Assembly: GCA_029881195.1 (NCBI GenBank)
Contig: JAOUNB010000005.1
Location: forward strand, 1-46,382
Direction of reading: 5' to 3'
Length of the DNA stretch: 46,382 nucleotides
DNA from: Candidatus Nitrosopumilus sp.
GTDB taxonomy: Archaea; Thermoproteota; Nitrososphaeria; Nitrososphaerales; Nitrosopumilaceae
Below are positions 38,203-46,382 of the stretch, piece by piece (the first letter of the stretch is position 1; each line of letters begins with the position of its first letter). Below the pieces are notes generated by a model. That model was given only the letters and a program-made list of their open reading frames with translations, was not told where the DNA came from and did not search any database. The position numbers and the translations under genes were made by a program.

Positions 38203-39355
38203 TAAGTACAGAATCTAGAGCATGTAAAACTTTTGTTATATCTTCTTCAGAAATCACTAGTGGTGGAAGAATTCGTAGAATATTTCTTCCAGAATATAGC
38301 ATCAAAACACCTTTTTTCATCAATCCCATTAGTATGTCTCTGACTTCAAACTTCATCTCTATTCCTATCATTAATCCTTTACCACGAATTTCTCTAATCA
38401 TGTTGTGGTTTTCTTTTAGTTTCTCTAAACCTTCTCTGAATATTTTTCCCATTTTTTCAGCATTTTCTATTAATCCATCTTCTGTCAATGCTTTGAGTGC
38501 TGCAGTTCCTGCTGCACATGATAGTGGATTTCCTCCAAATGTTGAAGAATGTTCTCCTTTACTCATTGACGCAAGTATATCTGATCTTACAAGTGTTGCC
38601 CCCATTGGAACACCTCCTGCAATTCCTTTTGCAAGACACAAAATATCTGGTACTGTATTCCAATGTTCACATGCCCATAATCGTCCTGTTCTTCCTAAAC
38701 CAGCTTGTATTTCGTCAAAAATTAACAAAATTCCTTTTTCATCACAAAGTTTTCGTACATCCTGCAAAAAACCATCTGGTGCTACAATAATTCCACTTTC
38801 ACCTTGTATTGGTTCTAAAATCACAAATGCTGTGTCATCATTAACTACAGAGCGAAGAGACTCAATGTCTCCAAAAGATGCAAAAGAAACTTTCTCTACT
38901 AATGGCTCAAATGCTTTTTTATATTTTGGATTAAATGTTAATGATAATGCACCAAATGATTTGCCATGATAGGAACCTTTCATTGCAACCATTCCTTTTT
39001 TACCGGTAAATTTTCTTGCAAACTTTATTGCAGCTTCAATTGCTTCTGCACCACTATTGTTTAAATGAACTTGCGTCAGTCCCTTAGGGGCTAATCCGAT
39101 TAATGTTTTTAAAAATTCTTCTCTTGTTTTATTGTATAGCGAACTGTGAACCGTAATGATTTTATCAACCTGTTCTTTGATTGCTTTATTGACTCTTTGA
39201 TTTTGATGACCTACTAATGCAACTCCGTACCCGCCCATACAATCAATGTATTCTTTTCCGTCTGCATCCCATACATGTGATCCTTTTCCTTTTTCAACTA
39301 TAACTGGAAATCTCTGGTAGAGATTTCCCATAAATTGATCTTCACTCATGTTCAA
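38168..39355 (-). CDS. argD: Acetylornithine/LysW-aminoadipate semialdehyde aminotransferase
   Basis: PLP class III: LNNSGAEAIEAAIKFARKFTGKKGMVAMKGSYHGKSFGAL, IFDEIQAGLGRTG. Confidence 0.9.
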   Translation of the reverse strand: MNMSEDQFMGNLYQRFPVIVEKGKGSHVWDADGKEYIDCMGGYGVALVGHQNQRVNKAIKEQVDKIITVHSSLYNKTREEFLKTLIGLAPKGLTQVHLNNSGAEAIEAAIKFARKFTGKKGMVAMKGSYHGKSFGALSLTFNPKYKKAFEPLVEKVSFASFGDIESLRSVVNDDTAFVILEPIQGESGIIVAPDGFLQDVRKLCDEKGILLIFDEIQAGLGRTGRLWACEHWNTVPDILCLAKGIAGGVPMGATLVRSDILASMSKGEHSSTFGGNPLSCAAGTAALKALTEDGLIENAEKMGKIFREGLEKLKENHNMIREIRGKGLMIGIEMKFEVRDILMGLMKKGVLMLYSGRNILRILPPLVISEEDITKVLHALDSVLSEEEQKKVVQR

Positions 39356-40145
39356 TCACAGTACAATTATCATGTGCGATTGCAGCAGAGATTGGATTTT
39401 CTTTTTGACCATTTGCAATCAATGCTTCTTTTACTCCCATATCTAATGCTTCTGTAGATGCTAAAATCTTCTTTTCCATTCCCGGTCCTATTTTTGGTCT
39501 GATCTCTTTTGCTTCTGCTAATGTCAACTTTGAAACAAGTTTATCATCCATTAACAATCCATCTACATTTGTAATGAACAATACTTTATCACTGCCAACT
39601 TTGCCTGCTACATATGCTGCAGCTCTATCTCCATCAACATTTAGAAATTCTGATTCTTCACTAATTGCTATTGGTGAAATAACCGGTGTCAATCCCTGTG
39701 CTAAGAGGAATTTGATAAATTTTGAATTAATTTCAGTAATTTTACCTGTATATCCACCGTCAATTGCTTGTTTTCTACCTTTTTCATTAACTATGAGAAG
39801 CTTCTTTTTTCTGTCTGCTTGAATGATCTTTGCATCTACACCTGAAAGGCCAATTGCATTAATTCCATTTTTTTGAAGCATCTGAACAATTGTTTTGTTT
39901 ATTCTTCCTGACATTACCATTGTAAAAATCTCTGCAGTTTCTTTGTCTGTGTATCTACTTTTAATTCCACTTGGAGATGTAACAAATTTAGGTTCCTTTC
40001 CAAGTTGTTCACAAACTTTTGTAACTTCTTTTCCTCCACCATGAACTAAAATAACTCCTTCTGACTCTGCAATTTTTTTGATATCTGTGATTGTAGATGG
40101 GTGTAAATCATCTACTACACTTCCACCAATTTTGATAGTGATCAT
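39342..40145 (-). CDS. argB: LysW-aminoadipate/glutamate kinase
   Basis: MITIKIGGSVV, VHGGGKEV, amino-acid kinase fold. Confidence 0.9.
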   Translation of the reverse strand: MITIKIGGSVVDDLHPSTITDIKKIAESEGVILVHGGGKEVTKVCEQLGKEPKFVTSPSGIKSRYTDKETAEIFTMVMSGRINKTIVQMLQKNGINAIGLSGVDAKIIQADRKKKLLIVNEKGRKQAIDGGYTGKITEINSKFIKFLLAQGLTPVISPIAISEESEFLNVDGDRAAAYVAGKVGSDKVLFITNVDGLLMDDKLVSKLTLAEAKEIRPKIGPGMEKKILASTEALDMGVKEALIANGQKENPISAAIAHDNCTVIEHE

Positions 40146-40147
40146 TT

Positions 40148-41194
40148 CTAAACAGGAGTTAATGGTGTATTTCTAAGTCCGTCCATTTCATCAAAACCAC
40201 ACATTACATTCATGTTCTGAATGGCTGAACCTGCTGCACCTTTCATCAAGTTATCTGATGCAGATAATGCAATTAATCTATTATTGTCTTCGTCAAGATC
40301 AAATCCTATATCGCAAAAGTTTGATCCAACTAAGAATTTTGGATCTGGAAATTTGTACAATCCTTTTTTATCTCGAATTAATCTGATGAATCTTTCTTCA
40401 CCATAAGTTTGTCGATATAGTTTCCACAATTCTTTTTCATCAATATCTTTCTTCAAGAATGTGTGATTTGTACATAAAATTCCACGAACAACATCTACTG
40501 CATGAGGACTCATTGAAACACGAATTCTATGTCCCGCAATTTCACTCAATTCCTGTTCGATTTCACCCGTATGTCTATGCTTTGCAGGTTTGTATGGTCT
40601 GATTACCCCTGCTCTCATTGCATGTGCAGTTCCTGAACCAGAACCTGCCCCAGAAGAACCAATCTTTGAATCAACTACAATGTGCTCTGTATCAATAATG
40701 TCATTTCTAATTAATGGAGCAAGTGCCAACATTGATGTTACTGCCATACATCCAGGACATGAAACAAGCTGAGCTTTTTTAATTGCCTCTCGGTGCAATT
40801 CAGGTACTCCAAAAACTGACTTCACTAAATAGTCTGGATGTGGATGTTTCCAACCATACCATTTATCATATGCATCCTGATTATGCAATCTATAATCTGC
40901 ACTCAGATCAATAACTTTAACCCCTCTATCATATAGAGCCTTTACAATTTCAGTTGCAGTTCCATGAGGAACAGCGGTGAAAACTAAATCACACTGATCA
41001 GTTAGTTTATCATAATCTAATTCGGAAAACATTAGATCGGTAAATCCTTTCAAACTTGGTTGTACTCTGTGTAGATATTCTCCTACGTGTTGTCTTGATG
41101 TAACCATAGCGATCTCAACATCTGGATGATTAACAAGCAGACGAAGTGTCTCTCCACCTACATAACCTGATGCTCCAACAACACCTACTTTCAT
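40148..41194 (-). CDS. argC: LysW-aminoadipyl/glutamyl phosphate reductase
   Basis: VGVVGASGYVGGETLRLL; CPGCMAVTSMLALAPL. Confidence 0.93.
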   Translation of the reverse strand: MKVGVVGASGYVGGETLRLLVNHPDVEIAMVTSRQHVGEYLHRVQPSLKGFTDLMFSELDYDKLTDQCDLVFTAVPHGTATEIVKALYDRGVKVIDLSADYRLHNQDAYDKWYGWKHPHPDYLVKSVFGVPELHREAIKKAQLVSCPGCMAVTSMLALAPLIRNDIIDTEHIVVDSKIGSSGAGSGSGTAHAMRAGVIRPYKPAKHRHTGEIEQELSEIAGHRIRVSMSPHAVDVVRGILCTNHTFLKKDIDEKELWKLYRQTYGEERFIRLIRDKKGLYKFPDPKFLVGSNFCDIGFDLDEDNNRLIALSASDNLMKGAAGSAIQNMNVMCGFDEMDGLRNTPLTPV

Positions 41195-41222
41195 GTTAAA
41201 TATCCTCGTAAAGGAGTATAAT

Positions 41223-42080
41223 TTATTTCCTAATGTAGTTTAAGGCAAATTCTACCATTTCTTTTGGTATGTTTCGTTGTGATACTCTTGCCAATCCTTT
41301 GAATTCAACTGTGTTGTTTACTTCATGTACAACTAGTCCTCTTTGATCATCTTCCATCATGTCAATACCCAATATTCCGCCTCCCATTGCTTTTGATGCT
41401 TTGATGGCCATATCCTCCATCTCTTTTGTGATCTCACAAAGTTCCGGATCTGCTCCAAGTGCAATATTTGTTTTAAAACCTCCTGAGGATTTTCTATACA
41501 TTGCAGCAATAGGTTCATCTCCTACTGTAATTACTCTGATATCTCTTGGTGGTCTTTTGATTAATTCTTGCAAATAATAAATTCTATCATGTGGACTATC
41601 TGTGATGTCTCTAATCTCAAAAACTGCTTCCATGGTATCTTTATCTTTTAACGACATTACTCCTCTCCCCCAACTTCCTATTACAGGTTTGATGACCAGC
41701 GGAAATCCTACTTTCTCTAAATTCTCGGCTGCACTTTCACTTGAAAATGAAAAATATGTTTTTGGTGTAGGTATGTTATTTTTTTTTAAAAGTAGCGTCA
41801 TAAACATTTTGTTTCCACAGATGTTTGCAACATCAAATTTGTTTAAAACAGGAATATCTAAAAATTCTAAACTTGCAGTAAAGTGAAGACCTCTGAAATA
41901 ACTGACGCATCTTTCTAGAACGACATCGCCAAAGTTATAATCTTCCTTTTTACTGCCTGTGTTTATTTGAGTAATTTTTGCATCAATCATAACTGGGTCA
42001 TGTCCTAGATCTGATGCTTCTTTTTGGAGCATCTTCTCTTCCGTTCTAAGACGGTCAAACACGATACAGACTTTTGACAT
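41223..42080 (-). CDS. argX: LysW ligase, RimK family (ArgX/LysX)
   Basis: ATP-grasp, VGFPLVIKPVIGSWGRGVMSLKD; paralogue of 23135-23977; adjacent to lysW and argG. Confidence 0.88.
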   Translation of the reverse strand: MSKVCIVFDRLRTEEKMLQKEASDLGHDPVMIDAKITQINTGSKKEDYNFGDVVLERCVSYFRGLHFTASLEFLDIPVLNKFDVANICGNKMFMTLLLKKNNIPTPKTYFSFSSESAAENLEKVGFPLVIKPVIGSWGRGVMSLKDKDTMEAVFEIRDITDSPHDRIYYLQELIKRPPRDIRVITVGDEPIAAMYRKSSGGFKTNIALGADPELCEITKEMEDMAIKASKAMGGGILGIDMMEDDQRGLVVHEVNNTVEFKGLARVSQRNIPKEMVEFALNYIRK

Positions 42081-42247
42081 TACTCTCCCCAGTCTTCGCC
42101 TACGCTTTCTGCTTGTTTAAGCTCAACATTTGATCCGTCTTTTTTAGAGATTTCAAAGTCGGCACCACAATCAGGACAGGAGACAATTTCTCCAACTGAG
42201 GCATCATCTGGGATGTTTAATGTTGCATCACATTCTGGACAGTTCAT
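42080..42247 (-). CDS. lysW: Amino-group carrier protein LysW (second copy, …EDWGE); absent from ORF track
   Basis: MNCPECDATLNIPDDASVGEIVSCPDCGADFEISKKDGSNVELKQAESVGEDWGE; overlaps argG stop (ATGA) and argX start (TAATG). Confidence 0.95.
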   Translation of the reverse strand: MNCPECDATLNIPDDASVGEIVSCPDCGADFEISKKDGSNVELKQAESVGEDWGE

Positions 42248-43443
42248 GTTTTTGTTGACCTTTTCTTTTGTAATTTATTAGCTTCTGTTGACTGCATTCC
42301 CCACAATTCTACAAATCCTTTAGCTAATCTTTGATCAAAAGTTGATTCCGTGCCATATGTGGCAATTTCATGACTATACAACGAATTATCTGATTTTCTA
42401 CCTACAACTCTGAGACTTCCCTTGAGCATCTTGAGTTTGACAGTCCCAGAAACTGGTTTTTGTGATTCCTCAATAAATCCGTCCAAATCTGCTCTTAGAG
42501 GATCTTGCCAAAGTCCTGAATATATCAAATATGCCCATTCATCGTCAATTAGTGATTTGAATTTGGTTTCATGTTTTGTATGAACCATTTTTTCTAAATC
42601 TGAATGGGCTTCAATTAGACAGGTTGCAGCAGGAGTTTCATATACTTCTCTGGACTTGATTCCGACAACTCTGTCTTCAATATGATCTATTATTCCAACA
42701 CCAGCATCCCCTGCTTTCTTGTTTATATATTCGATAAGTTTTTGTGGTTCTAATTTTTTTCCATCAACTGCTATCGGAACTCCTTGCTCAAATTTGATTT
42801 CCATGTACGATGGTTTATCTGATAAGTTTTTTGTTTTAACCCAAATGAACGCATCATCTGGTGGTTCATTGTATGGATCTTCAAGATCTCCGCCTTCTAT
42901 TGCACGTCCCCACAAGTTTTGATCAATACTGAATCTTTTTGCAACTTCATCAATTTCGATTCCATGTTTTTTTGCAAACTTTAATTCTGTTTCTCTATCC
43001 AAATTTTTATCTCGGATCGGAGCTATGATTGGAAGATTTGAGCCAGAACGTAATGTGATGTCAAATCTTACTTGATCATTTCCTTTTCCTGAACATCCAT
43101 GTGCGAGCGAAGTTACTTTTTCTTTTTCTGCAATCTCTAACACTTTTTCTGCAATTAATGGTCTTGCAAGAGCTGTTGCAAGACAATATTTTTTTTGATA
43201 AAGAGCATTTGCTTTAATTGATGGAAAAATGTAATCCTTGACAAATTCTTTTCTAGCATCAATGTTGTAGTGTTTTTTTACACCAAGCTTTTTTGCTTTG
43301 GCTGCAATTTTTTTAGTGTCATCACATTGTCCTACATCTACCGTTACTGTGATGACATCCATATCGTGTTCATCTTGTAAATATTTTACAACTACTGAAG
43401 TATCTAGTCCGCCAGAAAATGCCAGAATTCCTTTTTGAGTCAT
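42244..43443 (-). CDS. argG: Argininosuccinate synthase
   Basis: GILAFSGGLDTSVVVKYLQDE; HGCSGKGNDQVRFD. Confidence 0.95.
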   Translation of the reverse strand: MTQKGILAFSGGLDTSVVVKYLQDEHDMDVITVTVDVGQCDDTKKIAAKAKKLGVKKHYNIDARKEFVKDYIFPSIKANALYQKKYCLATALARPLIAEKVLEIAEKEKVTSLAHGCSGKGNDQVRFDITLRSGSNLPIIAPIRDKNLDRETELKFAKKHGIEIDEVAKRFSIDQNLWGRAIEGGDLEDPYNEPPDDAFIWVKTKNLSDKPSYMEIKFEQGVPIAVDGKKLEPQKLIEYINKKAGDAGVGIIDHIEDRVVGIKSREVYETPAATCLIEAHSDLEKMVHTKHETKFKSLIDDEWAYLIYSGLWQDPLRADLDGFIEESQKPVSGTVKLKMLKGSLRVVGRKSDNSLYSHEIATYGTESTFDQRLAKGFVELWGMQSTEANKLQKKRSTKT

Positions 43444-43574
43444 AAAACAACTTTCCCGTCGTATTTTGGAATTTATCTTTTGTGATAGCCTATGATCTAA
43501 TATTTTTGAAAAATTTTTGACTAGCTTGAGCTAAAATTCGATGATTATTTAACCGCCAAATATAACGCTGTTTT

Positions 43575-44600
43575 ATGAAAACCCGTTTGATTGTTTCAGT
43601 AGGTATTGCTGGAATAATTTTGATAGTGGTAATGGGAATTACTCTTAATTCTAGCGATACCGCCCGTGAAAATAAACTTCGTATTGCATATTTTCCAAAT
43701 ATCAGCCATGCTATCCCGATAGTTGGAATTGAAAAAGGTTTCTTTGAAAAAAGTATTGGCGATGAAATAAAAATTGAAACACGAGTTTTTGATAGTGGTC
43801 CTCAAGCAATAGAATCCCTGTTTGCAAATTCCATTGATCTTGCATATGTTGGACCTGGTCCAGCCATAATTGGATTTTTAAATTCAGATAATCATAATGT
43901 AAGGATTCTTGCGGGATCTGCAAGTGGTGGTGCAAGCTTTATTGTACATCCCTCATCTAAAATTAAATCCGCATCTGACTTTGAAGGTAAAAAGATTGCT
44001 GCTCCTCAAATTGGAAATACTCAAGATGTTTCACTACGACACTATCTTTCTGAAAATGGTTTAAAGACTGCAGAAAAAGGAGGCTCTGTAATCGTTTACA
44101 ATATACCAAATCCTGATATCTATACATTATTTGTTAAAGGCGATATTGATGGTGCTTGGGTTGCAGAGCCATGGGCCACAATTTTAGAGACTGAACTAGA
44201 TGGAAACAGACTGTTCTACGAGGAAGAATTATGGTCAAATGGTGAATTTGCCTCGGTTCTTTTAATTGGAAACGTAGATTATGTTGAAAAAAATCATAAA
44301 CTGATTTCTAATTTGTTAATTTCTCATCATGAAACTGCAGACTGGATAAATCAAAATCCTACTGAGACAAGAATTCTTTTCAATAATTTTCTAAAATCCC
44401 ATCTGGGAAAATCTTTGTCTGATGAAGTTGTAGATACTGCATTATCTAATCTTGTAATAACTTCTGATCCTCTTCTTAATTCTGTTTATTCTTTTGCAGA
44501 AAAGGCTGATGCATTAGGATATTTAGGAAGAAATGGATATGACTTATCTGGAATTTTTTACCCCCTTGATTCAAATTCTGACTTGGAGGAAAGTCTGTAA
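43575..44600 (+). CDS. ABC transporter substrate-binding protein (nitrate/sulfonate/taurine type)
   Basis: N-terminal TM/signal; LRIAYFPNISHAIPIVGIEKGFFEK; SIDLAYVGPGPAI. Confidence 0.88.
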   Translation: MKTRLIVSVGIAGIILIVVMGITLNSSDTARENKLRIAYFPNISHAIPIVGIEKGFFEKSIGDEIKIETRVFDSGPQAIESLFANSIDLAYVGPGPAIIGFLNSDNHNVRILAGSASGGASFIVHPSSKIKSASDFEGKKIAAPQIGNTQDVSLRHYLSENGLKTAEKGGSVIVYNIPNPDIYTLFVKGDIDGAWVAEPWATILETELDGNRLFYEEELWSNGEFASVLLIGNVDYVEKNHKLISNLLISHHETADWINQNPTETRILFNNFLKSHLGKSLSDEVVDTALSNLVITSDPLLNSVYSFAEKADALGYLGRNGYDLSGIFYPLDSNSDLEESL

Positions 44601-45364
44601 TGGCCAAACTTGAGGCAAAAAATATTGTTAAATATTTTAGTCACGATTCTCACAAACTAAAAGCCCTTGGTGGTGTAAATCTCAAAGTTGAGGCAGGTGA
44701 CTTTGTATGTTTGGTTGGACCTTCGGGATGTGGGAAATCGACATTTTTACGCATAGTTGCAGGCTTGGAATCTCCTGATGAAGGCCAAATTTTGTTTGAT
44801 GGCCACCCTGTTATTGAAACCGGACCTGAGAGAATAATGGTATTTCAAGAAGGTGCATTATTTCCGTGGCTTAAGGTTCAAGATAATGTGGAATTTGGGT
44901 TAAAAATGGCTGGTATTCCAAAAGAGGAGAGGGCAAAGATATCTCATAGATATTTGGACATGATGCAGCTTACTAAATTTGCAGATTCTTACACTTTCCA
45001 ACTTTCAACTGGAATGAAACAGCGCGTAGCTATTGCTAGAGCGTTGGTGATGGATCCTGATGTATTGCTCATGGATGAACCTTTTGCAGCACTTGATGCG
45101 CAAACTCGAGACTTGTTACTAGTTGAGATGCAGTTAATTTGGGAAAAGACAAAGAAGACCATTTTGTTTGTAACTCATAATGTTGCAGAAGCTGCAGTTC
45201 TAGGAACCAAAGTAGTAATTTTTAGTAATCGTCCATCAATCATTAAAAAAGAAGTTGATAATAATTTTCCACGACCCCGAGTTACTGAAGATAAATCATT
45301 ACTAAAATTCCAACAAGATATCTTGGCAGAATTAAGACCCGAGGTAAAGAAAAGTAAGAGATGA
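44600..45364 (+). CDS. ABC transporter ATPase (nitrate/sulfonate/taurine type)
   Basis: GPSGCGKST, LSTGMKQRVAIARAL, LLMDEP. Confidence 0.95.
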   Translation: MAKLEAKNIVKYFSHDSHKLKALGGVNLKVEAGDFVCLVGPSGCGKSTFLRIVAGLESPDEGQILFDGHPVIETGPERIMVFQEGALFPWLKVQDNVEFGLKMAGIPKEERAKISHRYLDMMQLTKFADSYTFQLSTGMKQRVAIARALVMDPDVLLMDEPFAALDAQTRDLLLVEMQLIWEKTKKTILFVTHNVAEAAVLGTKVVIFSNRPSIIKKEVDNNFPRPRVTEDKSLLKFQQDILAELRPEVKKSKR

Positions 45365-46128
45365 ATATTTTGGCAAAAAATTTCACTCCTCATAGAATTG
45401 TATTTTATATTGGAATAGTTGTTGTTTGGCAAGTTATTGCAATAACTGGAATATGGCCTGAAAATATTTTTCCATCCCCCTACGAGGTAGCTGAAGATTT
45501 GGCATATGGTGCAGCAGACGGTAGTCTATTTTATGGAATTGCAACCAGCATGTGGAGATTGTCTATTGGATTGGCAATTGCAATAGCAGGAGGTATAGTA
45601 CTAGGAATCTTTATGGCAAGAGTTGAAGTTGTCAATCAAACAGTAGGGTCTTTGGTTTTGGGATTACAATCAATTCCTTCAATTGCTTGGGTTCCACTTG
45701 CAATACTTTGGTTTGGGTTAACTTATGGTGGAATAATTTTTGTTACTGCAATTGGAGCAATTTTTGCAGTTACAATAAACACCTACACTGGTGTCAAAAA
45801 TATAGATCCTCATTTTATTGAGGCCGCACGAAACATGGGTGCAAAAGGTAGTCAATTAATTACTGCAGTATTAATTCCTGCTGCATTTCCGTACATGATT
45901 TCTGGTTTCAAACAAGGCTGGGCATTTGCATGGAGGGGTGTCATTGGTGCTGAGATACTCTTTTCATTCCTAGGATTGGGATTTCTACTTAATGCTGGAC
46001 GTTCTCTAAATGATGTCTCAGAGGTAATTGCTATAATGATGGTAATAATGGGAATTGGTTTGGCAATAGATGGTGTTGTTTTTACAAAACTAGAAAATAA
46101 AGTGATGTCTCGTTGGGGACTGCGCTAG
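45361..46128 (+). CDS. ABC transporter permease
   Basis: Multi-TM; EAARNMGAKGSQLITAVLIPAAFPYMISGFKQGW (EAA loop). Confidence 0.93.
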   Translation: MNILAKNFTPHRIVFYIGIVVVWQVIAITGIWPENIFPSPYEVAEDLAYGAADGSLFYGIATSMWRLSIGLAIAIAGGIVLGIFMARVEVVNQTVGSLVLGLQSIPSIAWVPLAILWFGLTYGGIIFVTAIGAIFAVTINTYTGVKNIDPHFIEAARNMGAKGSQLITAVLIPAAFPYMISGFKQGWAFAWRGVIGAEILFSFLGLGFLLNAGRSLNDVSEVIAIMMVIMGIGLAIDGVVFTKLENKVMSRWGLR

Positions 46129-46264
46129 TTCCTTTTTTGTCTGTTTATCAATATATGACACTCCTTCTTTGTGCCTAATTTTGGTAGCAGATGTTTGGCA
46201 AAGGTTCAATTATTTTGATTTGTATTTAACTGGTACTTTTGAAATTGAACTTTTGTTTTTTTAG

Positions 46265-46381
46265 TTATTGTTTTTTTATCTTCAATGAAACAACAAAAGC
46301 ACAAATAATTACTGTAATTGCAAAATACATTACTGCATGATAATCAAATAGTAATGCGATACTTCCTGCAATGACTGGACC
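46265..46381 (-). CDS. C-terminus of a membrane transporter (MFS-like), truncated by window end
   Basis: Reverse-strand open frame GPVIAGSIALLFDYHAVMYFAITVIICAFVVSLKIKKQ-stop. Confidence 0.6.
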   Translation of the reverse strand, partial: GPVIAGSIALLFDYHAVMYFAITVIICAFVVSLKIKKQ

Positions 46382-46382
46382 T

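Noticed and set aside
43575-46128. ABC transporter as nitrate-specific
   Set aside because: Family features fit nitrate/sulfonate/taurine-type uptake but the substrate cannot be assigned from sequence alone.

Overview
AT-rich archaeal chromosome segment that looks like a Nitrosopumilus-type ammonia-oxidizing thaumarchaeon. Supporting genes: topoisomerase IB, a CdvB-like ESCRT-III protein, archaeal DnaG, HP/HB-cycle genes, archaeal RibK/RibL, LysW-type lysine/arginine biosynthesis, PSII-like cupredoxin, proteasome alpha. About 0.7-24.2 kb and 36.5-46.4 kb are dense core genes. The 24.2-36.5 kb interval is different: secreted proteins, small Zn-ribbon proteins, an AbrB-like protein, a CdvB paralogue, a membrane spermidine-synthase-like protein, a TPR protein, an integrase-like fragment and several internal repeats. 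This interval is bounded by a 24-bp direct repeat (23/24 identical: 24162-24185 and 36477-36500). The repeat is the 3' end of the homocitrate-synthase-like gene, and the displaced left copy still encodes KIINDK-stop through a synonymous change. I read it as a ~12.3 kb integrated element that split a homocitrate synthase-lysW-lysX-lysK operon. Other points: the lysW next to the element ends in Gln instead of the catalytically essential C-terminal Glu; a second lysW (42080-42247) is missing from the ORF track; a tRNA-Met(CAU) carries a 40-nt intron at the non-canonical position 30/31 with a clear bulge-helix-bulge; and two promoter-level repeats inside the island suggest co-regulated gene sets. 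All homology calls are from reading the sequence; no database search was run.
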